Below are positions 25,665 through 35,251 of a stretch of 64,000 nucleotides of DNA, piece after piece. The notes beneath the pieces are model-generated. The model saw only the letters and a program-made list of their open reading frames with translations, had not been told where the DNA came from and did not search any database. This DNA comes from SZAS-79 sp965279075. Its GTDB lineage: Bacteria; Pseudomonadota; Gammaproteobacteria; Burkholderiales; SG8-39. Position numbers and translations under genes: made by a program. Where the stretch lies: assembly GCA_965279075.1 (NCBI GenBank), contig CBDIHI010000007.1:226538-290537 (forward strand), in the 5' to 3' direction. The stretch's first letter is position 1, and every line of letters starts with the position of its first letter.

Positions 25665-26465
25665 CTATTTGCCCAGCGCCTGCGTCACGGCGCGCTTGGC
25701 CATCACGGTGATCAGGTGCGCGCGGTACTCCGCCGAACCGTGCAGGTCCGCGTTGAGGTCGGAGGCCTTGACGGTGTCGGCCGGCACGGCGTCGGGCGAG
25801 AAGTTCGCCGCGAGCGCCTTCTCGATCGCCGGCACGCGGAACACGCAGGACGCCGCCCCCGTGACCGCGACGCGCACGCCGGAAGCCGTCTCCGCGACGA
25901 ACACGCCGACCAGCGCGAAGCGCGAGGCGGGGTTCTTGAACTTGATGTATCCCGCGCGCTTGGCCGAGGGGAAGGTGACCGCGGTGATCAGTTCTCCCGG
26001 TGCCAGCGCGGTCTCGAACAGGCCCTTGAAGAAGTCGTCGGCCGCGATCTTGCGTTTGTTCGTCGTGATCGTCGCGCCGAGGCCCAGCACGGCGGCCGGG
26101 TAGCAGGCGGCCGGATCGCTGTTGGCGAGCGACCCGCCGATGGTGCCCATGTGCCGAACCTGCCGGTCGCCGATGCCGCCGGCGAGGCGCGCGAGCGCGG
26201 GGATCATCTTCTTCACGTCGGCGTTGGCTTCGACGTCCGCGTGCCGCGTCATCGCGCCTATGGTGACCGAGGTGCCTTCCACCTTGATGCCGGTGAGCTC
26301 CTTCACGCCGCCGAGGTCGACGATGTCGGTCGGCGAGGCGAGGCGCAGCTTCATGGCCTGCACGAGGCTCTGGCCGCCGGCGAGGATCTTGCCGTCGCCG
26401 TGCTTGGCGGCGAGCGACAGGGCGTCCGCGAGGGACGTGGGCTTGTGGTAGCTGAATGCGTGCAT
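25665..26465 (-). CDS. CoxM/CutM-type FAD-binding subunit of a molybdenum hydroxylase
   Basis: 266 aa. FAD pyrophosphate loops AGGQSL (near residue 30) and TIGGSLAN (near 108), typical for the medium subunit of the CO dehydrogenase/xanthine oxidase family. It passes electrons from the 2Fe-2S subunit to the respiratory chain or another acceptor. Last gene of the order S-L-M, 10 bp after the large subunit. Confidence 0.9.
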   Translation of the reverse strand: MHAFSYHKPTSLADALSLAAKHGDGKILAGGQSLVQAMKLRLASPTDIVDLGGVKELTGIKVEGTSVTIGAMTRHADVEANADVKKMIPALARLAGGIGDRQVRHMGTIGGSLANSDPAACYPAAVLGLGATITTNKRKIAADDFFKGLFETALAPGELITAVTFPSAKRAGYIKFKNPASRFALVGVFVAETASGVRVAVTGAASCVFRVPAIEKALAANFSPDAVPADTVKASDLNADLHGSAEYRAHLITVMAKRAVTQALGK

Positions 26466-26475
26466 GTGATTCTCC

Positions 26476-28842
26476 TTATGCTGCTTTTTTCTGTTTGGCG
26501 TTCTGTATCGTTTTCCACACCGTCTGCGGGCTGGCCGGCATCGGGAGGTCCTGGATGCCGTACGGCTGCAGTGCGTCGGTGATGGCGTTCATCAGCGCCG
26601 CGGGCGCGCCGATCGCGCCGGCCTCCCCGCAGCCCTTCACCCCGAGCGGGTTGTGGGTGCAGGCGGTGACGCGCGTGTCGAGCTGGTAGCTGGGCACGTC
26701 GTCCGCGCGCGGCATGGTGTAGTCCATGAACGAGCCGGTGACGAGCTGACCGCTCTCGGGGTCGTACCTGCAGCCCTCGAGCAGCGCCTGGCCTATGCCC
26801 TGGGTGAGCCCGCCGTGCACCTGGCCCTCGACGATCATCGGGTTGATGATGTTGCCGAAGTCGTCGACCGCGGTGAACTTCTCGATCTTCGTGACACCGG
26901 TGTCCGGGTCGATCTCGACCTCGCAGACGTACGAGCCGGCCGGGAACGTGAAGTTCGTCGGGTCGTAGAACGCATTCTCGTTGAGGCCGGGCTCGAGCTT
27001 GTCGAGCGGGTAGTTGTGCGGCACGTAGGCCGCGAAGGCCACCTCGCCGATGGTCTTCTGCTTGTCGGTGCCGGCGACCTTGAACACGCCGCGGTCGTAC
27101 TCGATGTCGGTCTCGGCGGCCTCCAGCATGTGGGCGGCGATCTTCTTGCCCTTGGCGATGATCTTGTCGAGCGCCTTGACGATGGCCGTGCCGCCGACGG
27201 CAATCGACCTCGAGCCGTAGGTGCCCATGCCGAACAGGACCTTGGACGTGTCACCGTGGACGATGTCGACGTTCTCGATCGGGATGCCGAGGCGGTCGGC
27301 CACGACCTGCGCGAACGTGGTCTCGTGGCCCTGGCCATGCGAGTGCGAGCCGGTGAAGACTGTCACGCTGCCGGTCGGGTGCATGCGCACCTCGCCCGCT
27401 TCGAACAGGCCCGCGCGCGCGCCTAGTGCACCCGCGATGTTCGAGGGCGCGATGCCGCAGGCCTCGATGTACGCGGCATACCCCAGGCCGCGCAGCTTGC
27501 CCTTCGCCTCGGAGGCCTTCTTGCGCGCCGCGTAGCCGGCGACGTCGGCCATCTTGATCGCCGCGGTCAGCGTGGCGTCGTAGTCGCCGGTGTCGTACAT
27601 CAGCGCAACCGGCGTTTGGTACGGGAAGGTCTTGATGAAGTTGCGCCGGCGGATCTCGGCCGGGTCGAGCTTCATGTCGCGCGCGGCCTGCTCGACGATG
27701 CGCTCGACCACGTAGGTCGCCTCCGGGCGACCCGCGCCGCGGTAGGCGTCGACGGGCACGGTATTGGTGAACACCGCCGTCACCTCGCAATGGATCACCG
27801 GCGTCGTGTACTGGCCGGCGAGCAGCGTCGCGTAGAGGATGGTCGGCACGCAGGAGGCGAAGGTCGACAGGTAGGCCCCGACGTTCGCGGTGGTCTTCAC
27901 GCGCATGCCGAGGAATTTGCCGTCCTTGTCCATCGCGAGTTCGACCGTGGTCACGTGGTCGCGGCCGTGCGCGTCCGAGACGAAGGACTCGCTGCGCTCC
28001 GCCGTCCACTTCACCGGGCGGTTGATCTGCTTCGAAGCCCAGGTGACGACGACGTCCTCGGCGTACAGGTAGATCTTGGAGCCGAAGCCGCCGCCTACGT
28101 CCGGGGCGACGACGCGCACCTTGTGCTCGGGCAGGCCGAGCACGAAGGCGGTCATCAGGAGGCGCTCGACGTGCGGGTTCTGGCTCGCGACGTAGAGCGT
28201 GTAGCTGTCGTCGGCGCGGGAGTACATCCCGTTGGCGGCGCGCGGCTCGATCGCGTTGGGGATAAGCCGGTTGTTGACGAGGTCGAGTTTCGAGACATGC
28301 GCGGCCTTGGCGAAGGCGGCGTCGCATGCCGCCTTGTCGCCGATCGCCCACACGTAGCAGGTATTGTCCGGCGCCACCTCGTGCAGTTGCGGGGCGCCCT
28401 TGGCGCGCGCCTGGCTGGTCGAGGTCACCGAGGGCAGCACGCCGTAGTCGACGTCCACGAGCGCGGCGGCGTCATGCGCCTGGTCGAGCGTTTCGGCGAT
28501 CACGACGGCGACCTGGTCGCCGACGTGGCGCACCTTGCCCTGCGCGAGGGACGGGTGGACCGGCTCCTTCATGGGCTGGCCGTCGACGTCGGTGATCAGC
28601 CAGCCGCACGGCAGGCCGCCGACCTTGAGGTCCTCGCCGGTGAACACGGCGAGCACGCCGGGGGACTTGAGGGCCTTCGACTTGTCGACCGATTTAATCG
28701 TGGCGTGGGCATGCGGCGAGCGCACGAACACGGCATAGGTCTGGTGGGGCAGGGTCACGTCGTCCGTGTACTGTCCCGCGCCGGTGAGGAACCGGTAGTC
28801 TTCCTTGCGCTCGATGCGTGCGCCGATCAGCGGTGCGTTCAT
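26476..28842 (-). CDS. CoxL/CutL-type molybdopterin-binding subunit (form II)
   Basis: 788 aa. Form-II active-site loop AYRGAGR (A366-R372), cofactor motif APDVGGGFGSK, and catalytic E740 in GVKGCGEAGAIG. Form-II enzymes often carry the name CO dehydrogenase but lack the Cys-containing loop needed for CO oxidation, so another substrate (aldehyde, N-heterocycle or similar) is more likely. It is 34% or so similar by eye to the subunit at 45-2399 in the motif blocks only; no overall identity was computed. A CAGGAGACA ribosome-binding site precedes the ATG. Confidence 0.9.
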   Translation of the reverse strand: MNAPLIGARIERKEDYRFLTGAGQYTDDVTLPHQTYAVFVRSPHAHATIKSVDKSKALKSPGVLAVFTGEDLKVGGLPCGWLITDVDGQPMKEPVHPSLAQGKVRHVGDQVAVVIAETLDQAHDAAALVDVDYGVLPSVTSTSQARAKGAPQLHEVAPDNTCYVWAIGDKAACDAAFAKAAHVSKLDLVNNRLIPNAIEPRAANGMYSRADDSYTLYVASQNPHVERLLMTAFVLGLPEHKVRVVAPDVGGGFGSKIYLYAEDVVVTWASKQINRPVKWTAERSESFVSDAHGRDHVTTVELAMDKDGKFLGMRVKTTANVGAYLSTFASCVPTILYATLLAGQYTTPVIHCEVTAVFTNTVPVDAYRGAGRPEATYVVERIVEQAARDMKLDPAEIRRRNFIKTFPYQTPVALMYDTGDYDATLTAAIKMADVAGYAARKKASEAKGKLRGLGYAAYIEACGIAPSNIAGALGARAGLFEAGEVRMHPTGSVTVFTGSHSHGQGHETTFAQVVADRLGIPIENVDIVHGDTSKVLFGMGTYGSRSIAVGGTAIVKALDKIIAKGKKIAAHMLEAAETDIEYDRGVFKVAGTDKQKTIGEVAFAAYVPHNYPLDKLEPGLNENAFYDPTNFTFPAGSYVCEVEIDPDTGVTKIEKFTAVDDFGNIINPMIVEGQVHGGLTQGIGQALLEGCRYDPESGQLVTGSFMDYTMPRADDVPSYQLDTRVTACTHNPLGVKGCGEAGAIGAPAALMNAITDALQPYGIQDLPMPASPQTVWKTIQNAKQKKAA

Positions 28843-28882
28843 GGTTGTCTCCTGGTAATAGTTCTGCTGACTACTTCCGGAA

Positions 28883-29356
28883 TTACTTCGCCATCGCCTT
28901 GGCGCCGGCGGCGATCGACTTCACGATGTTGTGGTACCCGGTGCAGCGGCACAGGTTGCCCTCAAGCCCCTCGCGGATCTCGGTCTCGGTGAGGTTCGGG
29001 CGGCCCTTGGCGAGGTCGATCGCGTTCATGACCATGCCCGGGGTGCAGAAGCCGCACTGCAGGCCGTGGTTCTCCTTGAACGCCGCCTGCATCGGGTGCA
29101 GCGTGCCGTCGGCGGCGGCGATCCCCTCGATCGTCACGATGTCCGCGCCCTGGGCCTGCATGGCCAGCATCGAGCAGGACTTCACGGCCTTGCCGTTCAT
29201 ATGGACCGTGCAGGCGCCGCACTGGGCCGTGTCGCAGCCCACGTGGGTGCCCGTCAGGCGCAGTTCCTCGCGGATCACGGTGACGAGCAGCGTGCGCTCC
29301 TCCACCTCGACGGACGCGGGCTTGCCGTTGACGGTCAGGGATACTTTGACGGACAT
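28883..29356 (-). CDS. CoxS/CutS-type 2Fe-2S subunit
   Basis: 157 aa. Plant-type ferredoxin cluster motif GCDTAQCGACTVHMNGKAVKSC and the second cluster QCGFCTPGM ... CRCTGYHNIV. The start at 29356 is supported by AAGGAGGT eight bases upstream; the 27 further open codons upstream are unlike the family. First gene of the operon and mediator of electron flow from the molybdenum site to FAD. Confidence 0.92.
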   Translation of the reverse strand: MSVKVSLTVNGKPASVEVEERTLLVTVIREELRLTGTHVGCDTAQCGACTVHMNGKAVKSCSMLAMQAQGADIVTIEGIAAADGTLHPMQAAFKENHGLQCGFCTPGMVMNAIDLAKGRPNLTETEIREGLEGNLCRCTGYHNIVKSIAAGAKAMAK

Positions 29357-29463
29357 GGGGACCTCCTTTTCTCTCGGATTTTCCGGTTTGTGTTCTGGGG
29401 TGCGGCCGGGCTGGACTGCGCTCGCATTGCCACGCAAGCGGTGCCCGGAGCGAGTTGCAGCCG

Positions 29464-29492
29464 ATGCTACTGCACGCGGTTTGCACCCGCAA
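29464..29492 (-). promoter_or_regulatory. Possible promoter of the coxSLM-type operon
   Basis: On the minus strand TTGCGG (29492-29487), a 17-bp spacer and TAGCAT (29469-29464). Both boxes are weak matches. It lies in the 333-bp gene-free stretch 29357-29689 shared with the efflux operon. Confidence 0.3.
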
Positions 29493-29581
29493 CCGCGAAC
29501 GGGGCGATGGTCGAATCGGGCGGTACGGCGCGTTCCGGACGACTCCTGTCGCGAGGCCGGATGTTGCGCTGCATCAATCGC

Positions 29582-29638
29582 GACGGTACGGATAGTCCGC
29601 GACCGTCAGCAAGTCGACAGCCACGCGCAAGCTGACGG
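29582..29638 (+). promoter_or_regulatory. Two mutually exclusive hairpins before the efflux operon
   Basis: Hairpin A pairs GACGGT (29582-29587) with ACCGTC (29602-29607), with an inner CGGA/TCCG. Hairpin B pairs CCGTCAGC (29603-29610) with GCTGACGG (29631-29638). They share bases 29603-29607, so only one can form. This is the layout of a leader attenuator, 52 bp upstream of the tolC-like ATG. No transcription start or T-tract is seen, so regulation is inferred. Confidence 0.35.
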
Positions 29639-29689
29639 CAAAGCCCCGCTGATAGCTTGCATCCCCTCTGTGATCTTGGTTCCAGATCG

Positions 29690-30973
29690 ATGGCCCGATT
29701 CGCACCCACGGTTTTGCTGCTCGCCCTCGCGGCGGGGTCCCTCCCGGCTTCGGCCCGGGACCTGACGCTCGCCGAGACCGAACAGCAGGTCGCCCGGGCC
29801 AACCGTGACGTGCAGGCCGCGCGCCGGGCGGCCGAATCGGCCGCCGCGGGCATCCTGCAGGCGGACGTGCGCCCGAACCCGGTGCTGTCCTACAACGCCA
29901 CGGGGATCGGCAACAACCCCGGCATCGGGGCCGGGTCGCTCGCCAGCAAGCGCATCGACAACACCTTCCGCATCGACCAGACGCTGGAACGCGGCAACAA
30001 GCGCGAACTGCGCGTGGACGCCGCACAGGGGCTGGAGCGGGCCGCGAAGAACGACGCCCTCGAAGTGCTGCGCCAGCAGCTCCTGCTTGCGCGCAGTGCC
30101 TACGCCGACCTGCAGCAGGCGCAGGGCAAGGCCGTCATCCTCGCCGGCATCGCGGATCTCTTCGGCAAGACCTATTCGGCCGCGCAAGTGCGCCAGAAGG
30201 CGGGCGACCTTGCCACAGCCGACGTGGCCCGCGTACAGGTGGATTACGAACGTGCGCAGAACGACCTGCGCGTCGCGGAAGCGGAGCTGGCGCGCGCGCG
30301 CTTTGCCCTTTCGCTGCTGCTTGCCGACGAGGCTGCCGCCCCGGACCTGCGCGCCGTGGACCCCTGGCCTGCGGTGACGGCCCCGGACCCGGCGCAGGTC
30401 GGGCAGGCCATCGAGTCCCGGCCCGACGTGCTGGCGGCCAAGTCGCGCATCGAGGCCACCGACAAGCTGCGCGACCTGGCGCGCAGCCAGAGGACTCGCG
30501 ACGTGACCGTAGGCGCGCAATTCGAGCGCTACCCGGGGAACCTCCCGGTCAACAGCCTCGGCTTCGGCGTGGCGATCCCCCTCTTCCTCGGCAACGATTT
30601 CTCCGGCGACATCCAACGCGCCGAAGTGGACCGTTACGCGGCGCTCGATGCGCTGGAGCGCGCCCGCGCCGTCGCCGGCAGCGAGGTCTCGCGCGCCGCG
30701 TCCGACCTGCGCGCCGCCGGCGAGCGCCGCGCGCGCTACGACGGCTCGCTCCTCGCCGCCGCGCAGCGCTCGGCGGACGCGGCCGAGTTCGCGTTCCAGC
30801 GCGGCGCCACTTCGGTGCTCGAGGTGCTGGACGCGCGCCGGACATTGCGATCCGTGCAGCTCGAGGCGCTGGCCGCGCGCACCGAGTACTCGAAGGCCCT
30901 GTACGCGTGGCAGGCGAGCCTGCAGACCGCAGGGACCCTGCCCCAGCCGCCCGCCGCGCGCACCGCGCCCTGA
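29690..30973 (+). CDS. TolC/CzcC-type outer-membrane efflux protein
   Basis: 427 aa. Signal peptide MARFAPTVLLLALAAGSLPASA, then two repeats of the outer-membrane-efflux-protein fold rich in coiled-coil helices (LTLAETEQQVARANRDVQAARRA; RAAGERRARYDGSLLAAAQRSADAAEFAFQRGATSVLEVLDARR). It forms the trimeric exit duct of the following RND system. The start at 29690 gives a clean signal peptide; an in-frame codon 11 residues upstream does not. Confidence 0.9.
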   Translation: MARFAPTVLLLALAAGSLPASARDLTLAETEQQVARANRDVQAARRAAESAAAGILQADVRPNPVLSYNATGIGNNPGIGAGSLASKRIDNTFRIDQTLERGNKRELRVDAAQGLERAAKNDALEVLRQQLLLARSAYADLQQAQGKAVILAGIADLFGKTYSAAQVRQKAGDLATADVARVQVDYERAQNDLRVAEAELARARFALSLLLADEAAAPDLRAVDPWPAVTAPDPAQVGQAIESRPDVLAAKSRIEATDKLRDLARSQRTRDVTVGAQFERYPGNLPVNSLGFGVAIPLFLGNDFSGDIQRAEVDRYAALDALERARAVAGSEVSRAASDLRAAGERRARYDGSLLAAAQRSADAAEFAFQRGATSVLEVLDARRTLRSVQLEALAARTEYSKALYAWQASLQTAGTLPQPPAARTAP

Positions 30974-30994
30974 ACGACGAACCGACGGAACCGA

Positions 30995-32125
30995 ATGAAA
31001 CGCATCCCCGCCCCTGCTTTCGTGCTCATGATGGCCCTGCTCGCCGCCGGCTGTTCCGAGCAGGCCGCGCCGCCGGCCGCGCCGCAGGCGAAGCTCGCCG
31101 GCAACGGCACCATCGAATTCGCTGCGGGCAGCACGCAACTCGGCGCGCTGGTCACGGCCAAGGCGGTGCCGCTGAGCGAGACCGCCCACCGGCTCAACGG
31201 CCGAGTGGTATGGGACGAGGACCGCACCGTGCGCGTGTTCGCGCCGCTCGCGGGCCGCGTGCAGTCCATCCAGGTGAAGCAGGGCGACGCGGTGAAGGCG
31301 GGCCAGGTCCTCGCGGTCGTGTCGGCGCCGGAGCTGGGCCAGGCCCAATCCGATGCGCGGCGGGCCGAGCAGGACGTGCTGCTCTCGCAGAAGGCGCTGG
31401 CCCGCGTGAAGGAACTCCATGACGCGGGCGTGGCCCCGGCCAAGGACCTGCAGGCTGCGCAGGCCGACGCCGCGCGCACCGAGTCCGAGCGTGCGCGCAC
31501 CGCGGCGCGCCTGAAGCTCTACGGCGGCGCGGCCGGTGCCGTGGACCAGCAGTTCGCGCTGCGCGCGCCCATCGCAGGCGTGGTGGTGGAGCGCAACATC
31601 AACCCGGGCCAGGAGCTGCGCGCCGACATGGGCGGCGACCGCGGCCTGTTCACGATTTCGGACCCGGCGCGGCTGTGGTTCGTGCTCGACGCCGTGGAGG
31701 CGGACGTGCCCATGCTGAAGGCCGGCGGCGAGGTGAAGCTTGCTTCGCCGCTGCTCGGCGACGACGTCGTACCCGGCCGCCTCATGTACGTGGCCGACTT
31801 CGTCGACCCCCAGACACGCACCGTCAGGGCGCGCGGCACGGTCGACAACAAGGACCGCAGGCTGAAGGCCGAGATGTTCGTGACCGGGCTGCTGCGCGTC
31901 GAGTCCACGCCGGGCACCGTGGTGCCGGCGGAGGCGGTGTTCCTGCGCGGGGATACGTACTTCGTGTTCGTGCAGACGGCGCCCAGCCGCTTCACGCGGC
32001 GCGCGATCAAGGCCGGGCCCGCCCACGGCGACACCCAGGTGGTGCTCGACGGCCTCGCCCCGGGCGAGGTCGTGGTGACCGACGGCGCGCTGCTGCTCCA
32101 GCGCATGCTGGCCACCACCCGCTGA
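30995..32125 (+). CDS. Periplasmic adaptor (membrane fusion protein), CzcB-like lipoprotein
   Basis: 376 aa. A lipobox LAAGC puts the lipidated cysteine at C20. A barrel-sandwich/lipoyl half (VFAPLAGRVQSIQVKQGDAVKAGQVLAVV ... LRAPIAGVVVERNINPGQEL) flanks an Ala-rich coiled coil, followed by beta-barrel domains. It links the inner-membrane pump to the outer-membrane duct. No metal-binding N-terminal His/Met extension is evident. Confidence 0.9.
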   Translation: MKRIPAPAFVLMMALLAAGCSEQAAPPAAPQAKLAGNGTIEFAAGSTQLGALVTAKAVPLSETAHRLNGRVVWDEDRTVRVFAPLAGRVQSIQVKQGDAVKAGQVLAVVSAPELGQAQSDARRAEQDVLLSQKALARVKELHDAGVAPAKDLQAAQADAARTESERARTAARLKLYGGAAGAVDQQFALRAPIAGVVVERNINPGQELRADMGGDRGLFTISDPARLWFVLDAVEADVPMLKAGGEVKLASPLLGDDVVPGRLMYVADFVDPQTRTVRARGTVDNKDRRLKAEMFVTGLLRVESTPGTVVPAEAVFLRGDTYFVFVQTAPSRFTRRAIKAGPAHGDTQVVLDGLAPGEVVVTDGALLLQRMLATTR

Positions 32126-32134
32126 GCCGGCCGG

Positions 32135-35100
32135 ATGATCCGCAAAGTCGTCTCGTTCGCGCTCTACCAGCCGCTCTTCGTGCTGCTCGGCACGATCCTG
32201 TTCATCGGGGCGGGCATCGCCGCCTTCAACGCGCTGCCGGTCGAGGCGTTCCCCGACGTGACCGACACGCAGGTCACGGTGATCACGCTGTACCCGGGGC
32301 GCGCGGCGGAGGAGGTCGAAAAGCAGGTGACGGTGCCGCTCGAAGTGGGCCTGTCGGGCCTGCCCGGCGCGGTGCGCATGTTCGCGCACACCCAGTTCGG
32401 CCTGTCCTTCCTGATCGTGACCTTCGACGACAAGGTGAACGGCTACTTCGCGCGCCAGCAGGTGGTGGAAAGGCTGCGCGAGGTCGACCTGCCCGAGGGC
32501 ATCAAGCCCGAGCTCGCGCCTTTTTCCACGGCGGTGGGCGAGATCTACCGCTACCGCATGAAGGGCGACAGCCGCTCGGCCACGGACCTGCGCACCCTCC
32601 AGGACTGGGTCGTGCTGCGCCAGCTCAAGCAGGTCGCCGGCGTGGCCGACGTGGTGAGCCTGGGCGGCCTCATCAAGCAGTACGAGGTGCACCCGGACAC
32701 CGCGCGCATGCGCGACTACAAGGTCACGCTGGCCCAGCTCTCGCAGGCCATCGAGCGGGGCAACGCCAACGCCGGCGGCAGCTACGTGGAGCAGGGCCGC
32801 CAGCAGTACCTGATCCGCGGCATCGGCCTGTTCACCGGGCCGGAGGACATCGAGAACGTGGTGGTCGCCGAGAAGGCCGGCGTGCCGGTGCTGGTGCGCG
32901 ACCTGGCCAAGGTGAGCATCGGCGCGGTGCCCCGCCAGGGCGTGTCCGGGCAGGACGACGAGGACGACGTGGTCACCGGCGTGGTGCTTATGCGCCGCGG
33001 CGAGAACCCGTCCGGGGTGCTGAAGGGCGTGCGCGAGCGCATCGACCTCATCAACTCGACGATGCTGCCGGCCGGCGTCAAGGTGGTGCCGATCTACGAC
33101 CGCACCTGGCTCATAGGCAAGACGCTGAAGACCGTGTTCACCAACCTGATCGAGGGCGCGCTGCTGGTGTCGGTCGTGCTGTGGCTGTTCCTCGGCAACC
33201 TGCGCGCGGCAGCCATCGTGGCGGTGACGATCCCGCTCGCGCTGCTCGCCACCTTCCTCGGGCTGACCTGGATCGGCATCCCGGCCAACCTGCTGTCGCT
33301 GGGCGCGATGGACTTCGGCATCATCGTCGACGGCGCGGTGATCGTGGTGGAGAACGTGTTCAGGAAGCTCTCCGAGGCGAGCCACCACCACCCCGACCTG
33401 GAGGAGTCGAAGAGGAAGCACATCATCCTCGACGCCGCGGTAGAGGTCGGCCGGCCGACGCTCTTCTCCATGCTGATCATCATCGCGGCGCACATCCCGA
33501 TCTTCACGCTCGAGCGCCACGAGGGCCGCATCTTCGCGCCCATGGCCTACTCGGTGGTGTCGGCGCTGGTCGGCGCGCTGGTGCTCTCGCTGACGCTCGT
33601 GCCGCTGCTGTGCGCGGTGATGCTGAAGAAGAACCTGCCCGAGAAGGAGAACTTCATCGTGCACACGGCCAAGGCCGCCTACGCGCCCGCCCTCGCCTGG
33701 GCCCTGAACCACAAGCGCATCGTGCTGGGCACCGCGGCCCTGTCGCTCGCCGGGGCGCTCGCGCTGGTGCCGTCGCTCGGCACCGAGTTCCTGCCCGAAC
33801 TCAACGAGGGCGCGGTCTGGGTCAACGTTCAACTGCCCAACAGCTCTTCGGTGACCGAGTCGCAGCAGCTCGCGCGCAGGATCCGGGACGCGATCCGCAA
33901 ATCCCCGGAAGTCGCCGGGGTCACCTCCAAGGCCGGCCGTCCCGAGGACGGCACCGACCCGAAGCTGATCTCGATGGCCGAGTTCCTCGTCGACATGAAG
34001 CCCGAGGACCAGTGGAAGCGGGGGCTGTCCAAGGCGAAGATCCTCGAGGAGATCGAGGCCGAGGTCGTGAAGATCCCCGGCTTGAAACCCACCTTTTCAC
34101 AGCCGATCCGCGACAACGTGCTCGAGTCGATCTCGCAGATCGACGGCCAGATCGTCATCAAGCTGTTCGGCGACGACCTCGACGTGCTGCGCGACACCGC
34201 GACCGCAATGCTGCGTCAGGTGGAGGGTGTTGAAGGCGTGGCGCGGGCCTTCGTCGATCGCCTGGGCGAGCTGCCGCAGATCCAGGTGCGGGTGGACCGC
34301 GCGCGCGCGGCCCGCTACGGGCTCAACGTGGCGGACATCCAGGACGTGATCGAGTCGGCGCTGGGCGGCAAGTCCGTCACCCAGATCTGGGAAGGCGAGC
34401 GGCGCTTCGCCGTCGCGGTGCGGCTCGAGGAATCCGAGCGTTCGCTGACGCGCATGCAGGGGTTGCTGGTCGCCACGCCCTCGGGCGCCTATGTGCCCCT
34501 GTCGGAGGTGGCGACGTTCCGCACCGTCAGCGGCAGCATGAACATCGCGCGGGAGAACGGCAAGCGCGTGCTGGCCATAGGCGTGTTCATCCGCGGCCGC
34601 GACATGGGCAGCGTGGTGGCCGACATGCAGGACCGGGTGGCGAAGAACATCAAGCTGCCGGCCGGCTACACGGTGAGCTGGTCGGGCGAGTTCGAGAACC
34701 AGGAGCGCGCGATGAAGCGCCTGTCGATCATCGTGCCGATCTCGATCCTGGTGATCTTCCTGTTCCTCTTCGACGCGTTCAAGTCGTTCCGCAGCGCGCT
34801 GCTCATCATCGCGAACATCCCGCTGGCGATGATCGGCGGCATCTGCGCGCTGTGGGTCACCGGCATCTACCTGTCCGTTTCGGCGGTCATCGGGTTCATC
34901 GCGCTGTTCGGGCAGGCGGTCCTCAACGGCGTGGTCATGGTCGCGCTCTACAACGAACTGCGGCAGCACGGCGCATCCGCCGTCGACGCCGTGATGCGCG
35001 GCTCGCTGCTGCGGCTGCGCACGGTTCTGATGACGGCGCTGCTCGCGAGCCTGGGCCTCCTGCCCATGGCCCTTTCGCACGGCATCGGCGCCGAGACGCA

Positions 35101-35251
35101 GAAGCCCCTCGCCGTCGTCGTCATCGGCGGGCTGGTGTCGGCGACGCTGCTTACGCTCTTCGTGCTGCCGGTGCTTTACGTGATCTTCAACCGGGTGCGC
35201 GGCAGCGCCAAATCGGGAGACCACCATGCAGGAGACCACCATGCAACCTGA
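32135..35251 (+). CDS. czcA: Heavy-metal RND efflux pump, CzcA type
   Basis: 1038 aa with the two-fold RND layout of twelve transmembrane segments and two large periplasmic loops. Helix 4 carries DFGIIVDGAVIVVEN with D393, D399 and E406, the proton-relay residues of CzcA (402/408/415 there, constant offset 9). This motif points to Zn/Co/Cd/Ni-type pumps rather than the Cu/Ag CusA type. The C-terminal tail GDHHAGDHHAT is His-rich because of a 15-bp tandem repeat that also contains the start of the next gene. Confidence 0.92.
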   Translation: MIRKVVSFALYQPLFVLLGTILFIGAGIAAFNALPVEAFPDVTDTQVTVITLYPGRAAEEVEKQVTVPLEVGLSGLPGAVRMFAHTQFGLSFLIVTFDDKVNGYFARQQVVERLREVDLPEGIKPELAPFSTAVGEIYRYRMKGDSRSATDLRTLQDWVVLRQLKQVAGVADVVSLGGLIKQYEVHPDTARMRDYKVTLAQLSQAIERGNANAGGSYVEQGRQQYLIRGIGLFTGPEDIENVVVAEKAGVPVLVRDLAKVSIGAVPRQGVSGQDDEDDVVTGVVLMRRGENPSGVLKGVRERIDLINSTMLPAGVKVVPIYDRTWLIGKTLKTVFTNLIEGALLVSVVLWLFLGNLRAAAIVAVTIPLALLATFLGLTWIGIPANLLSLGAMDFGIIVDGAVIVVENVFRKLSEASHHHPDLEESKRKHIILDAAVEVGRPTLFSMLIIIAAHIPIFTLERHEGRIFAPMAYSVVSALVGALVLSLTLVPLLCAVMLKKNLPEKENFIVHTAKAAYAPALAWALNHKRIVLGTAALSLAGALALVPSLGTEFLPELNEGAVWVNVQLPNSSSVTESQQLARRIRDAIRKSPEVAGVTSKAGRPEDGTDPKLISMAEFLVDMKPEDQWKRGLSKAKILEEIEAEVVKIPGLKPTFSQPIRDNVLESISQIDGQIVIKLFGDDLDVLRDTATAMLRQVEGVEGVARAFVDRLGELPQIQVRVDRARAARYGLNVADIQDVIESALGGKSVTQIWEGERRFAVAVRLEESERSLTRMQGLLVATPSGAYVPLSEVATFRTVSGSMNIARENGKRVLAIGVFIRGRDMGSVVADMQDRVAKNIKLPAGYTVSWSGEFENQERAMKRLSIIVPISILVIFLFLFDAFKSFRSALLIIANIPLAMIGGICALWVTGIYLSVSAVIGFIALFGQAVLNGVVMVALYNELRQHGASAVDAVMRGSLLRLRTVLMTALLASLGLLPMALSHGIGAETQKPLAVVVIGGLVSATLLTLFVLPVLYVIFNRVRGSAKSGDHHAGDHHAT
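35216..35245 (+). repeat. 15-bp tandem duplication spanning pump end and regulator start
   Basis: GGAGACCACCATGCA occurs twice in direct succession (35216-35230, 35231-35245). Each copy holds a GGAG ribosome-binding site and an ATG in frame with the response regulator, and together they encode the doubled GDHHA of the pump tail. Confidence 0.85.

Noticed and set aside
26476..29356. True CO dehydrogenase
   Set aside because: The active-site loop is AYRGAGR (form II), not the Cys-containing form-I loop needed for the Mo-Cu site.
29606..33832. 1408-codon antisense frame across the efflux genes
   Set aside because: Complement of well-recognised tolC-, czcB- and czcA-like genes; composition typical of antisense GC-rich frames.
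35216..35245. CRISPR-like repeats
   Set aside because: Only two abutting 15-bp units with no spacers, inside coding sequence.
32135..35251. Cu/Ag pump CusA
   Set aside because: Helix 4 has DFGIIVDGAV with D393/D399/E406, the CzcA-type relay, not the CusA-type motif.
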